Source of the DNA: Mesorhizobium sp. L-8-3
GTDB lineage: Bacteria; Pseudomonadota; Alphaproteobacteria; Rhizobiales; Rhizobiaceae
Length of the DNA stretch: 64,000 nt
Assembly (NCBI RefSeq): GCF_016756615.1
Contig: NZ_AP023262.1
Location: 8,123,501-8,187,500 of the forward strand
Direction of reading: 5' to 3'
Part shown: piece after piece, positions 24,783 through 33,881 of the stretch
Position numbering within the stretch: position 1 is the first letter of the stretch
Layout of the letters: every line of letters begins with the position of its first letter
Notes under the pieces: generated by a model
Database searches by the model: none
What the model saw: only the letters and a program-made list of their open reading frames with translations
Told to the model about the DNA's origin: nothing
Position numbers and translations under genes: made by a program

Positions 24783-25088
24783 TCATTTCGAGGCCCGCTC
24801 GGGACTGGCCGTCGCCTTTATACCACGGACGAATTCGCCGAGGTGCGGCCAGAACTCGGCGAACGGGGGTTTTTCGCGGTGTTTCATCACGACCTCCGCG
24901 AGGAGCTTCAAGCCGACGCAGAAGGCGGCCACATCCTGCTCCGGAAGTATGGCGTGATGCTTCGTGCGCGTCACGATTTCCAGAATGTCATCGTGATTTG
25001 CGGCCTGAAATTCGCATACGTCGCCGTCTACCGGTTGGCTGCGACGATCTGAAACCTGTTTCAGAGTGATCCGGTAAACGTAGGGCAT
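24783..25088 (-). CDS. DUF3861 protein
   Basis: 101 residues beginning MPYVYRITLKQV, then CEFQAANHDDILEIVTRTKH and FCVGLKLLAEVVMKHREKPP, the pattern of the small DUF3861 family, whose function is unknown. ATG 25088 has an AAGGAG ribosome site; the frame to 25127 is less likely. It lies 35 bases downstream of the DoxX gene on the same strand and may be cotranscribed with DoxX and AzoR. Confidence 0.75.
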   Translation of the reverse strand: MPYVYRITLKQVSDRRSQPVDGDVCEFQAANHDDILEIVTRTKHHAILPEQDVAAFCVGLKLLAEVVMKHREKPPFAEFWPHLGEFVRGIKATASPERASK

Positions 25089-25123
25089 GCGGTTCTCCTT
25101 GTCGTCGCCGTTCCGGTGGAAGC

Positions 25124-25546
25124 TCAAGCGGTTGCACGTTGCTTGAATGCCGGCATTGGCTTCAGCGCAAGCGACCCATCACCGATCAAGGCCTGCACAG
25201 CAAGCGCGACGATCCAGAAGGCTGGATATTCCCAACCGCCATTTGCATTGGAAAAAAAGAAGCCGGCCGCTCCGTGGACCGTGACGATGGAGCCAATCAG
25301 GATCGGTATCATGGCGAGCGCCACAGCCCGCGTCCACACGCCGAGAATGAGCGCTACGGCGCCGGCAAGCTCCCACACAATTGTGACATAGGCGAGTGCC
25401 GGCGGCAGGCCGATCGAGCCGAAGAACCCGGCCGTCCCCGAAGGCGTGAAGACAAACACCTTGAGCCCTGCATGGGCCAGGAAGAGAAGACCGAGTGTGA
25501 GACGCAAAAGAAGCGCCGCGTAGGGTGCTGTACGGGTGTCGATCAT
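25124..25546 (-). CDS. DoxX-family membrane protein 2
   Basis: 140 residues with four hydrophobic segments: LLLRLTLGLLFLAHAGLKVF, AYVTIVWELAGAVALILGVW, AVALAMIPILIGSIVTVHGA and AFWIVALAVQALIG. This is the standard DoxX layout. ATG 25546 (MIDTRTAPYAALLLR) is the family-like start; the frame to 25786 overlaps azoR in the wrong way. Together with azoR and DUF3861 it suggests an electrophile or quinone stress operon. Confidence 0.8.
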   Translation of the reverse strand: MIDTRTAPYAALLLRLTLGLLFLAHAGLKVFVFTPSGTAGFFGSIGLPPALAYVTIVWELAGAVALILGVWTRAVALAMIPILIGSIVTVHGAAGFFFSNANGGWEYPAFWIVALAVQALIGDGSLALKPMPAFKQRATA

Positions 25547-25631
25547 TTGGTTTTCCGTTCTGGAATGGTGGCGAGGAGGACGGATGCGGCGCGAACATAT
25601 CGCCGCCATTGTGTCCTTTGCCGCGGAGTCA

Positions 25632-26246
25632 TCAGGCAACCAGTGCGAGCTGTCCGATACGAATGCGAGCGGCTGCAACAGCCTTTTCGGCAGCGTCCAC
25701 CCCCATGCTAACTCCTTCGACATAAATTGTCTCGATGTCGGTGATGCCCATGAAGCCCAGAACCGAATGCAGGTAGGGCACGGCATGGTTCATGCTTGCG
25801 GCAGGGCCATGCGAGTAGACGCCGCCGGCCGCCAGCACGATGTACGCCTTCTTCCCTCTGGCCAGACCGATCGGGCCTTTCTCCGTGTACTTGAAGGTCA
25901 GGCCGGCGCGAGCAACATGGTCGATCCAGGTCTTCAGGGACGCATAGATGCTGAAGTTGATGAGCCCGGTGCCGATCACAAGCGTGCCGGCGGACAGGAG
26001 TTCGGCCACGAGTTCGTCCGATTTCCTTACGGACTCCGATTCTTCCGCGCTGCGTTTGTCTGCGGGCTTCCTGATGGCGGCAGCGAAGACATCATCAATG
26101 TGTGGCAGCGGCTCCGTCGCGAGGTTCCGGTGCACGATTGCGCTCGCCGGCTGCAAAGCCCGGAGCCCCTCGGCGAGTTCGGTTGCGATCTTGGTCGAAT
26201 ACGAGTCGGCACGCGGGCTGGTGGTCAGAAGCAGAATGGATGGCAT
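25632..26246 (-). CDS. azoR: FMN-dependent NADH:quinone oxidoreductase / azoreductase
   Basis: 204 residues of the flavodoxin-like AzoR family: ILLLTTSPRADSYSTKIATE (FMN phosphate loop), GTGLINFSIYASLKTWIDHV (PMYNFSIP-like segment), RAGLTFKYTEKGPIGL, KKAYIVLAAGGVYSHGPAAS and YLHSVLGFMGITDIETIYVE. The enzyme reduces quinones and azo compounds with NADH and FMN and protects against quinone stress. It lies upstream of doxX and DUF3861 on the same strand. The start is ATG 26246. Confidence 0.9.
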   Translation of the reverse strand: MPSILLLTTSPRADSYSTKIATELAEGLRALQPASAIVHRNLATEPLPHIDDVFAAAIRKPADKRSAEESESVRKSDELVAELLSAGTLVIGTGLINFSIYASLKTWIDHVARAGLTFKYTEKGPIGLARGKKAYIVLAAGGVYSHGPAASMNHAVPYLHSVLGFMGITDIETIYVEGVSMGVDAAEKAVAAARIRIGQLALVA

Positions 26247-26547
26247 GTGTTTCCTTCCAACCTGAGTTCAGGAGTAGCGTCTCCTGAAACTCTAGTGCTG
26301 GAATATCATCGAGCAAACGGCATACGATCGAAACAGGATATCGAGAAAATCGATGAGCGGCGCAGCCCGACTCCACCAACATTGCTGGGCCCGCGCCTGT
26401 AGCCGGGGGCACGGTGGGGCAGGCTCTGCCGGCCGGCGGCGCACTCCAGGACGCGGATCGGGTCTCGGCGACCGGCGGATATCAGACGAGATTCGACGGT
26501 TCCGTCGCAAACTCGAATCGGAGACGCGGGAAAGCCCCTTTGTGTCC

Positions 26548-26790
26548 TCAGGCAGCGAGAATGCTGAACTGCTTGGCAAGCGATGGGGCCGGATCATAGG
26601 CATACCTCGCCTGACGTTTGCGCATCATGTGAACCATTTCGATGCCGGACAATATCGTCGCTGCGCTGGCGGCCGATTTGAAGCCGAGCATCGGGCGGAT
26701 CCGGCGCTTGATACGCCGATGGTCCTGCTCGATCCGGTTGTTCATGTATTGGCTTTGCCGGATGCGTATCGGCTTCAGTGGCCGTTGGGG
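26548..26790 (-). pseudogene. IS6-family transposase, C-terminal remnant
   Basis: The minus strand encodes ARHAPQRPLKPIRIRQSQYM, NNRIEQDHRRIKRRIRPMLG and FKSAASAATILSGIEMVHMM, the end of the DDE domain of IS6/IS26-type transposases including the final catalytic Glu in NRIEQDHR. The N-terminal two thirds are missing and no inverted repeats were found. It sits between azoR and the GlxA-type regulator. Confidence 0.75.
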
Positions 26791-26953
26791 CGCGTGGCGC
26801 GCGGCGGTTCCCTTCGCCGTGGTTCTGCTGGTGATCTTTCCGCAAGTCGCACTCTTGCTGCCCAATCTCCTCAACGGCGGATGATACGGCAGCTCGACAA
26901 GGCGGCCAGGGCGGTCGTGTTTGCCGCCGGCGGGCCGGCCAGCGCTGTCAAGC

Positions 26954-27943
26954 CTAGGCCGGCGCAAGTGTCTCCACTACCGAGACATCCCTTTTTCCCG
27001 CCGCGAGCAAATCCCTGATCTCGTGCGGCGAACAGTCGTAACGGCGGCGAAACATGCGGCCAAGATGTGACGTATCGCAGAACCCGCATTCAACCGCGAT
27101 CGAGGCCATGGACTTGTCCGTGGTCTCGACGAGATGGCGCGCGAACGACAACCGAATCCCTAGGAAGGCAGCCTGCGGCGACGTGCCGAGCGCAGTTCGA
27201 AAATGCCTTTCGAGCTGACGTTTGCTGTTACCCATCTGACGTGCGATCTCCGTCACCGACCGGGGAGCGTCTATGCTCTGCTGCATGAGGAGAAGTGCCC
27301 GCCGAACCATGGGATCCCGGGTCTTGAGATCAAGCGGGATGCCGGGCTGCGGTTTCTCGGGCCGCAACGCTTCATCAATGATCATGATGTGAAGGCTCTT
27401 GGTCGCCTGTGCGCGCCCGACGTGCTTTTCGACCAGATAGGCCGCGAGGTGGGCTGAGCTGGCGCCGCCAGCACAGGTAAGCCTGTCTCGGTCGACGACA
27501 AAGATCTGATCGGAGATCGGCGCCAGACCGTCGAACTGCTCGAGAAAATCGGCATGGCAGAACCAGCTCACGCAGCAGCGGTATCCGTCCATGAGCCCCG
27601 CACGATGCAGGACGAACGCCCCCGTACAAACGCCCACCAGCGGTACGCCGGCCGCGTCGGCCCTTTCGAGGAAGCGAGTGTAGGCGGGACTGATATTGGG
27701 GATCTCTTCGAGAAGCCCCCCAACAACGACAATGTAGTCGAACGAGGCCGGGTTTCCCAACCGCTCGTTAGGCTGGATCGTGACGCCGCAACTGGAGGAG
27801 ACGGGATCCATAGTATCGGAGAGTACCGACCACTCGCACATGATCGGCCGGCTCCTGTCGCCTTCGTCGGCGGCAAGTCGTAGAACGTCGACGAAATTGG
27901 CGAACGCGCACAGAGAGAAGCGCTTGGCAAGGATGAAGCCCAC
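26954..27943 (-). CDS. GlxA-type transcriptional regulator (DJ-1/PfpI domain + AraC HTH)
   Basis: 329 residues. The N-terminal DJ-1/PfpI-like domain contains FDYIVVVGGLLEEIPN and VPLVGVCTGAFVLHRAGLMD (nucleophile-elbow-like Cys). The C-terminal AraC HTH pair contains SVTEIARQMGNSKRQLERHF and MASIAVECGFCDTSHLGRMF. Members control nitrogen, quaternary amine or stress genes. The frame begins at GTG 27943 without a clear ribosome site, and the first strand of the DJ-1 domain follows immediately, so the real start is uncertain. It is convergent with the remnant and azoR side and may regulate azoR-doxX. Confidence 0.82.
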   Translation of the reverse strand: MGFILAKRFSLCAFANFVDVLRLAADEGDRSRPIMCEWSVLSDTMDPVSSSCGVTIQPNERLGNPASFDYIVVVGGLLEEIPNISPAYTRFLERADAAGVPLVGVCTGAFVLHRAGLMDGYRCCVSWFCHADFLEQFDGLAPISDQIFVVDRDRLTCAGGASSAHLAAYLVEKHVGRAQATKSLHIMIIDEALRPEKPQPGIPLDLKTRDPMVRRALLLMQQSIDAPRSVTEIARQMGNSKRQLERHFRTALGTSPQAAFLGIRLSFARHLVETTDKSMASIAVECGFCDTSHLGRMFRRRYDCSPHEIRDLLAAGKRDVSVVETLAPA

Positions 27944-28180
27944 GGACAGGCGCTGGACAAGGTGTTCGCGTGAGAGTGACCTGTCAGGGATCTCACCCGA
28001 ATGAGCCGAAGCTGCGGAAGCGGGTTCGTGGCAAAGCCATAGAGTTCGGTCCGGCGGTGGCCGGAAGCAGACAGGAGAGCAAAACGTCGTCGGCTAGTTT
28101 GCGGATGTTGAGGTTTGCGGCGATGATCGCCGCAAGAGGCCAAAACGGCAAATCGCTGCCCCTCGCCAGTTTCGCATTTT

Positions 28181-28304
28181 GATATGTTATTGCATATCGA
28201 TTGCAATCATTGATCTGCTTTTACATATCAGACCACGAGTCGGTCCTTGAAATTTGATATGTTTTCACATATCCTACAAGGTAGATGATATGTAGGAGCA
28301 TATC
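28181..28304. promoter_or_regulatory. Four hipBA operators (GATATG-N6-CATATC)
   Basis: Four 18-base sites precede hipB: 28181-28198, 28212-28229 (one mismatch, GATCTG...CATATC), 28256-28273 and 28287-28304. Start-to-start spacing is 31, 44 and 31 bases. The last site contains the likely ribosome site (TAGGAG) of hipB. This arrangement fits cooperative binding by the HipB-like protein and autorepression. Confidence 0.75.
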
Positions 28305-28307
28305 GAC

Positions 28308-28955
28308 ATGAACTATGAGATCGAAGATATCGTTGCGGCGCTCAAATCAGCGCGCGAAGCGAAAGCCTTAAGCCAGCGCGACCTCAGCGCGCGCGCCGGC
28401 GTACCGCAAAGCCATATCTCCAAGATCGAAGGCGGCAAGGTCGACCTACAACTCTCCAGCCTGATTCAGTTGGCGAGATTGCTCGACCTCGAGGTGAAGC
28501 TGGTGCCTAAGAAAGCAATCCCCGCCGTGGAAAGCGTGGTGCGCTCGACCGCATCGCAGACGCCCAGCAAGGAAACCGCGAGCACTCTGAACAAACTGCG
28601 TCAGGCTGAGACCGTCACGGAGACGCTGCGCAAAGCGCTACCCGATGACTCGGAACTGCATCGCGCGTCGACGGTTCTGAGGGAGCTCCGCAGCTTCCCC
28701 CTTCAATTGCAACTGCCCGACTTCCAAGCGCTCAACAAGGCGCTCAAGCCGTTCGACGAGTTGCAGCGGTCCTTGGCACAAAGCAAGGTGTTAGAGGAGG
28801 CGATAGGCAGGATCATGACGACTCCTGAGACGTTCGACAGGCTCCGCCATGCAACGACATCCCTGCAAGAGTTGCGCAACCGTCTCGTTCACGCTCCCAG
28901 TGCAACGATAGCCGGCCCGAAACCTGCTTACGATTTAGATGACGACCATGCCTGA
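28308..28955 (+). CDS. hipB: HipB-like antitoxin/repressor with extended C-terminus
   Basis: 215 residues. The N-terminal Xre HTH is clear: LKSAREAKALSQRDLSARAG, VPQSHISKIEGGKVDLQLSS, LIQLARLLDLEVKLVP. The remaining 140 residues are predicted helical (SKETASTLNKLRQAETVTET, LPDFQALNKALKPFDELQRS) and are absent from E. coli HipB (88 residues). HipB represses the operon and neutralises HipA. It is preceded by four operator copies. The end overlaps the hipA start by 17 bases. The long C-terminus may dimerise further or contact the kinase. Confidence 0.85.
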   Translation: MNYEIEDIVAALKSAREAKALSQRDLSARAGVPQSHISKIEGGKVDLQLSSLIQLARLLDLEVKLVPKKAIPAVESVVRSTASQTPSKETASTLNKLRQAETVTETLRKALPDDSELHRASTVLRELRSFPLQLQLPDFQALNKALKPFDELQRSLAQSKVLEEAIGRIMTTPETFDRLRHATTSLQELRNRLVHAPSATIAGPKPAYDLDDDHA

Positions 28956-30186
28956 CGTATCTGTCCTCGACGTCGCCTTATATGGGAGCAAGATTGGCAC
29001 GCTCACGCTCCTGCAGGGTGATCGCTCGATTTTTGCATTCACCCAAGACTACATCGACGACGACGGACGACCGACCTTGAGCCTCTCCTTCAAGGATGAT
29101 CACGGCGCGCTCATCACCGAGCTGCCGGCGACTCAGACGCGGGTGTTGCCGTTCTTCTCAAACCTGTTGCCAGAAGGCCCCTTACGCAAATATCTCGCCG
29201 AGCGCGCAGGTGTGAAGGAAGTGCGCGAGTTCTTCTTGCTGTGGGTGCTGGGCCGCGATCTTCCCGGCGCCGTGACCATCACGCCGACCAACGGAGACGC
29301 GTGGCCACCCACCAGCGACGCCGCCGGCGGAAGTGAACGCGAACAAAAGGAAAAGGCGCTGCGATTTTCGCTCGCCGGCGTGCAGCTCAAATTTTCCGCT
29401 GTCCGAAAAAAGGGCAAAAACAGCGGTCTCGTTATTCCGGCTAAGGGCGTCGGCGGCTCGTGGATCGTCAAGCTGCCGGCGGAGCGCTTCGATGGCGTAC
29501 CGGAGAATGAATTCTCGATGATGACGATCGCCTCTCGCATCGGCATCAATGTTCCTGAAATCGACTTGGTCGACGTCGACTCCCTGGAGGGGCTTCCTGA
29601 AGGGCTGGGGCGATTGCGCGGCGACAAGGCTTTCGCCATTCGCCGTTTCGATCGGAACGGCGAAGCTCTCGTGCATATCGAGGATTTCGCGCAGGTCTTT
29701 CGCCGCTACCCCGACGAGAAGTACGAAACCGCGAGCTATCGCAACATCGCCACGGTTCTTGGGATCGAAACGAATGAGGACAGCATCGCCGAATTCATCC
29801 GGCGGCTGGTCTTCTGCACGCTGATCGGCAATGCCGACATGCACCTCAAGAACTGGTCGCTGATCTATTACGATCGCAGGTCGCCTGCCCTCTCACCGGC
29901 CCACGATCTCGTATCGACCATCCCCTACATTCCGGACGAAACGGCGGCGCTGAAATTCGCCCGCACCAACAAGGTGAGCGAGTTCAACGAAGACGAACTG
30001 CGTTATCTGGCGGCCAAGGCGCGCCTGCCCGAGAAACTGGTACTCGACACAGCGCACGATACGGTCACGCGCTTCCTCGAGACATGGCAAGCCGAGAAGA
30101 AGAACCTCTGGCTTGCGCCGGATGTCATCGACGCGATCGATCGCAACGTGGCGATCGTGCCGCTCGTCAAGGAAGGCATCGGGTAG
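28939..30186 (+). CDS. hipA: HipA-type serine/threonine kinase toxin
   Basis: 415 residues with the complete HipA layout: N-terminal subdomain (FFSNLLPEGPLRKYLAERAG), glycine-rich region (KALRFSLAGVQLKFSAVRKK), ATP-binding WIVKLPAERFDGVPENEFSM, AFAIRRFDRNG, catalytic FCTLIGNADMHLKNWSLIYY (Asp/Asn) and the metal-binding LSPAHDLVSTIPY. HipA kinases phosphorylate translation factors such as GltX and cause dormancy. ATG 28939 overlaps hipB; ATG 28948 is an in-frame alternative with a shorter overlap. The toxin looks intact. Confidence 0.88.
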   Translation: MTTMPDVSVLDVALYGSKIGTLTLLQGDRSIFAFTQDYIDDDGRPTLSLSFKDDHGALITELPATQTRVLPFFSNLLPEGPLRKYLAERAGVKEVREFFLLWVLGRDLPGAVTITPTNGDAWPPTSDAAGGSEREQKEKALRFSLAGVQLKFSAVRKKGKNSGLVIPAKGVGGSWIVKLPAERFDGVPENEFSMMTIASRIGINVPEIDLVDVDSLEGLPEGLGRLRGDKAFAIRRFDRNGEALVHIEDFAQVFRRYPDEKYETASYRNIATVLGIETNEDSIAEFIRRLVFCTLIGNADMHLKNWSLIYYDRRSPALSPAHDLVSTIPYIPDETAALKFARTNKVSEFNEDELRYLAAKARLPEKLVLDTAHDTVTRFLETWQAEKKNLWLAPDVIDAIDRNVAIVPLVKEGIG

Positions 30187-30307
30187 GGCTCAAGAACACG
30201 GCTCGCAGGAAATGTCGGGGAGGGTGCCGCATCGCAGGCTGTGGATCAGGTGAATAAGGGAACCGATACTTTTGGAGTGAATAGACCCGTTTCTATATCT
30301 TTGACCC

Positions 30308-30703
30308 ATGAATCTTAGAACTTCAGTTCAAATCCCCAAACCAGGTGACTTCGGCAGCTTTCAACGCAAGTCGAAAGTCTTATTCGAGCACGTTCTAAAC
30401 GATCCGAACGTCAAGGAGTACGGAACGACCGGACAGGCTCAGGACGGTATCGATCTGCTCGGCGTGCGGCGGTCGGAGGCACCTGACCATTGGGTCGGCG
30501 TTCAGTGCAAGCTGACCATAAAGGCTGAAAGACTGAAGAAGGGAACGGTCAGCAAGGAGGCGACGAAGGCGCTGGAAATCAAGCCCGCCCTAAAGGAGTT
30601 CATCGTCGTCACCACCGCCGAGGATGACGTAGCGATGGACAAGGAGGCGGCGGAATTCACGGACGAACAAGCAAAGCTCGGTCAGCGACGGCGATGGCGA
30701 TGA
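30308..30703 (+). pseudogene. Mrr-like (PD-(D/E)XK) nuclease gene, truncated
   Basis: 131 residues. The start is normal, with a nuclease core: VKEYGTTGQAQDGIDLLGVR (Asp of the PD motif) and WVGVQCKLTIKAERLKKGTV (QxK), then ALKEFIVVTTAEDD. This is the effector/nuclease domain seen at the N-terminus of larger restriction-like or STAND defence proteins. After EEQAKLGQ-type sequence the frame ends abruptly in RRRWR, where the unrelated traG remnant begins (about 30685). The gene was therefore cut by the arrival or deletion of the conjugation element and probably is not functional. Confidence 0.65.
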
Positions 30704-30953
30704 AGCTGCCCGAGGCTGCGATGGCACCGCCCTCCATGAAGACATGCGGCGCATAGGCGTCAAAGAAATACCACCACCAGAAGAAGGCCGGCGGCGGATA
30801 GAGAGGCAGCCCGGCGACCTCGAACCAGGGCGAACCGAGCTGCCCCTGGAAGCCGAGCCGCCACGCCGTCCATTGCGTCGCCGCCTAGACCGCGACCAGC
30901 ACGATAGTAAACACGACCATGATCTGACCCCAGAGGACTCGGGTGGCCGACAC
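30685..30953 (-). pseudogene. traG: Conjugal transfer coupling protein TraG, N-terminal remnant
   Basis: From GTG 30953 the minus strand reads SATRVLWGQIMVVFTIVLVA, V, a TAG stop, then AATQWTAWRLGFQGQLGSPW, FEVAGLPLYPPPAFFWWWYF and FDAYAPHVFMEGGAIAASGS in the same frame. This is the membrane-anchored start of rhizobial TraG/VirD4 coupling proteins. A conserved Trp codon has become a stop, and the gene is cut at about 30685 where the nuclease fragment begins. Only about 90 residues remain. Confidence 0.75.
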
Positions 30954-31115
30954 GACTTCGCTGACCTCGCTGCGCCGACTGAAAATGTCGAGGAAGGGCA
31001 AGGAAAGCGCGGGATTCAACCGGATTTGGCCGGCCTGTCGTAGCGCAGCGAAGGCGTCGCGGAAATTACTTGCACTTTGCGACGCAGGAACCGCCGACCG
31101 GCCGCCGCCGACGAT

Positions 31116-31130
31116 TGGCATAATATGCCA
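31116..31130. promoter_or_regulatory. Palindrome upstream of parD (probable operator)
   Basis: TGGCATAATATGCCA, a perfect 6+3+6 inverted repeat 45 bases before the parD start. Likely ParD autoregulatory site. Confidence 0.6.
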
Positions 31131-31174
31131 TACGTGCTAAGGTCGGCATTGGAATCGAGAGTAAGGCTCCTGTC

Positions 31175-31462
31175 ATGCCAACGCGCAACGTCGTCCTGAC
31201 CGATCATCATGAAGAGGTCATCGACCGGCTGGTGAAATCCGGCCGCTATCAGAACGCGAGCGAGGTCATGCGCGAGGGGCTGCGTATGATCGAGCAGCGG
31301 GAAGAGAGGGAGGCCGCCAAGCTCAAGGCGCTGCGCGAGGCCGCCCATGTGGGCTTCGCCGATCTCGATGAAGGCCGGTATCTGGACTTCGCCTCGGTCG
31401 ACGAACTCGAGGAGCACCTGACCCGTGCCACCGAGGATGCGCTGGCGTCCGGGGCGCGCTGA
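31175..31462 (+). CDS. parD: ParD-family antitoxin
   Basis: 95 residues with the ribbon-helix-helix domain of ParD/CC2985-type antitoxins: TRNVVLTDHHEEVIDRLVKS, GRYQNASEVMREGLRMIEQR. The C-terminal tail (VGFADLDEGRYLDFASVDEL) is the toxin-binding region. It is followed after five bases by parE. In related rhizobial elements this pair lies between traG and the relaxase gene, as here. Confidence 0.88.
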   Translation: MPTRNVVLTDHHEEVIDRLVKSGRYQNASEVMREGLRMIEQREEREAAKLKALREAAHVGFADLDEGRYLDFASVDELEEHLTRATEDALASGAR

Positions 31463-31467
31463 GCCGC

Positions 31468-31818
31468 ATGCCCCGACAGCGATGGAGAGTCCGCCTCACC
31501 GCGGCCGCCGAGCGGGATGTCCTGGGCATCGTGCTTTGGACGGCCGAGCATTTCGGCGCTGAGCAGGCACGCCGCTACAGGGCAACGATCTTCGCGGCTT
31601 TGCGCGATCTCGATGACGGCCCAGACGCGACGGGAACGCGGGACCGCGCCGAACTCGGCCGCAATCTGCGCTCCCTGCATGTTGCGCGGCGCGGCCGGCG
31701 TGGTCGTCACATAATCCTGTTCACCACCGTCGACAATGCACGCATCGAGATCGTCCGCATCCTCCACGACAGCATGGACCTCGCGCGGCATCTGCCCGCG
31801 GATCGTAACGAGGAATAG
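31468..31818 (+). CDS. parE: ParE-family toxin
   Basis: 116 residues of the RelE/ParE fold: WRVRLTAAAERDVLGIVLWT, FGAEQARRYRATIFAALRDL, LGRNLRSLHVARRGRRGRHI, ILFTTVDNARIEIVRILHDS. ParE toxins usually inhibit DNA gyrase. The gene appears intact and is convergent with the relaxase gene (23-base gap). Confidence 0.88.
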   Translation: MPRQRWRVRLTAAAERDVLGIVLWTAEHFGAEQARRYRATIFAALRDLDDGPDATGTRDRAELGRNLRSLHVARRGRRGRHIILFTTVDNARIEIVRILHDSMDLARHLPADRNEE

Positions 31819-31840
31819 GCCGGTCCTCAGCCGCACATGG

Positions 31841-33610
31841 TCACAGCCCAAGACCACGCTTGCACCCGAAGGACCAGTTCACGCCGCCATCACCGCGGGT
31901 AATACCGGATATATGCTGGCCGATGTGCCTTTCGATCGACGGCGTCCAGGGCACGAGCTTGAAGCCGAGGCCCCCATCTGGTCCAGGAGCCTCGATCATG
32001 GCGAAGCGGCCGGAGGAGAACGCGAAGCGCTGGCGATAGGTGCCGGCGACATACTCGCCGGCGGCGGCTTGCTGGAACGGCATGTTCATCTCGGCGGTGA
32101 GTTTTTGGCCGAGCGCGTCGAGCTCGCGCTGACGGAGCGTGGCGAGCAGGTTGCGGGCAAAGACGATGCGCTGGCCTTCGCGCCGCGCCAGCCCTTCCTC
32201 GATCAGATGCTCGGTGCGCGCTTCCATCGCCTGTTTCACCTCGAGGCCGAAGCCGCCGCCAAGATCTCCCGGATCTCTGGCGATGAGCTGACGGTCGAGC
32301 CAGGTGGCGCCGTCGGCCGTGGTCTGCGCCGCGATCGAGAGGTCGGAGCGGACGGCGAGCGCGACACGCCGCTCGCCCTTGGCATCCTCGAAGCTGCGCA
32401 GCTCGACGATGGAGCCAGGTGCACCGTCGCCGGCCGCCTCGATGTCGGACAGCTTGATGTGATGCGTGCGGCCGTCGATGCCGTCGACGACGGCGTAAGC
32501 CGTGCCGCGCAACTCGTCGTCGAGACCGCGCTCGACCAGCCGGCCGATGACGGGCAGGCCATGCGTCTCGCCGGCGAGGACATAATCAGCCACGCCACGC
32601 CCGATGCCCTGTTCCGACAAGGCCCGGTGCATGCGCTTGATGATGTCGCCACGCTGGCCGAGCTCGCGCAGCGTCGCCTCGGCCTCGTCGGTGATGATCC
32701 ATTGGCCGGGACCGATGGCCTCCGCGAGGCCGAGCCGTTCGAGATGGCGCAGCCGTCCGACCTTCTGGATGAGGTAGTCGTCGGGCTGGCGGTCGGGTAA
32801 CGGCGCAACGTCCATGACGTCATGTTCGTTCCTGTCGCGGACAAGCTGGCGGTCGAGCTGGGTCCAGCGCTCGGCCTCGATCTGCCGATCGAGCGCGCGG
32901 CTGATATTGAGGTCGGTACGGGGGCCGAGCTCCAGCGTGACGAGATCCTGCGCGCGGTCGCGCATCCCGCTCTTGATGTAGTCGCGATCGATGACGAGGT
33001 CCTGGCCGTCGTCGGTGCGGCCGCGCACGATGACATGGACATGCGGATTGTCGGTGTTCCAGTGATCGACGGCGACCCAGTCGAGCCTCGTGCCGAGATC
33101 CTTCTCGGCCTGCGCCATCAGCTCACGGGTGAAGCGCTTCAGGTCTTCCATGTCGGCGGCGTCTTCCGGCGAGACGATGAAGCGGAAGTGGTGGCGATCG
33201 TCCTTGCACCGCTCGGTGAACTCTTTCGCGTCGGCGTCGTCGGTCTCCGGCCCGAACATCTTTGCCCGCTCGCCGTCACGGGTGACGCCGTCCCGGCGCA
33301 GATAGTTGAGGTGCCGGGCGAGCGGTCCGCGCTCGCCCCTGTTGCGCATGACGAGCGCCTTGACGGTGCAGAGGCGCGTGCGGCCGGTGATGAGGCGATT
33401 GGCGCGAATGCTCGCCGTGCGGCCGCGCGCGAAATGCGGGCGCGCCCGGAGGTTATCTTGCCCGAGCGCGAGACACCGCCGCCGGCCTTGCGGGCGGCGG
33501 CGAGCGCCTGGGCGACCTTCCTCCAGCTCGGCGATGATCTTGTTGGTGATGTCGTCGTAAAGGCTCGTGCGGTCTGAGCCGGCGCGAGCACTGCGGTCAT
33601 GTCTGGCCAT
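31841..33610 (-). pseudogene. Relaxase (VirD2-like, DUF3363) with damaged, ArdC-derived N-terminus
   Basis: The 589-codon frame has a full relaxase body: HLNYLRRDGVTRDGERAKMF (catalytic Tyr), HHFRFIVSPEDAADMEDLKR, NTDNPHVHVIVRGRTDDGQD (metal-binding HVH) and the normal C-terminus WSFGCKRGLGL. The first 33 residues (SLYDDITNKIIAELEEGR) instead belong to an ArdC antirestriction protein. Immediately after, the relaxase N-terminus (VAQALAAARKAGGGVSRSGK) is encoded in another frame and returns to this one near FARGRTASIRANR. A deletion joined ardC to the relaxase, and a one-base indel followed. Translation from an internal Met (about residue 88-98) might still give an active domain. Confidence 0.7.
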
Positions 33611-33881
33611 CGGGGAATGTCTCCGCGACGGGCGCCGGAAGCCTTTCTTCCGACCCTCAACCCGTCACGGGAAATCGGGCCGACCTCTCACTCTACAGGG
33701 AGCGTTGCGGGGCGCTCCCCGCAGAAAGGGGTGTGCCGGCGACCGCGGCGCCGGCCAAGGGGAAGGCATTCCCCCATAGATCATCCTCCAACCGCCGCCA
33801 CCCGCGACAAAGAATTCAGATTCATGCGCTGTCGGTGCTGATGCCCTTCGCGCCCGTAGGGTGAAACCCCAGACTAAAGTG

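Noticed and set aside
28181..28304. CRISPR-like array upstream of hipB
   Set aside because: The repeats are short palindromes at operator spacing, not CRISPR repeats with unique spacers, and no cas genes are nearby.
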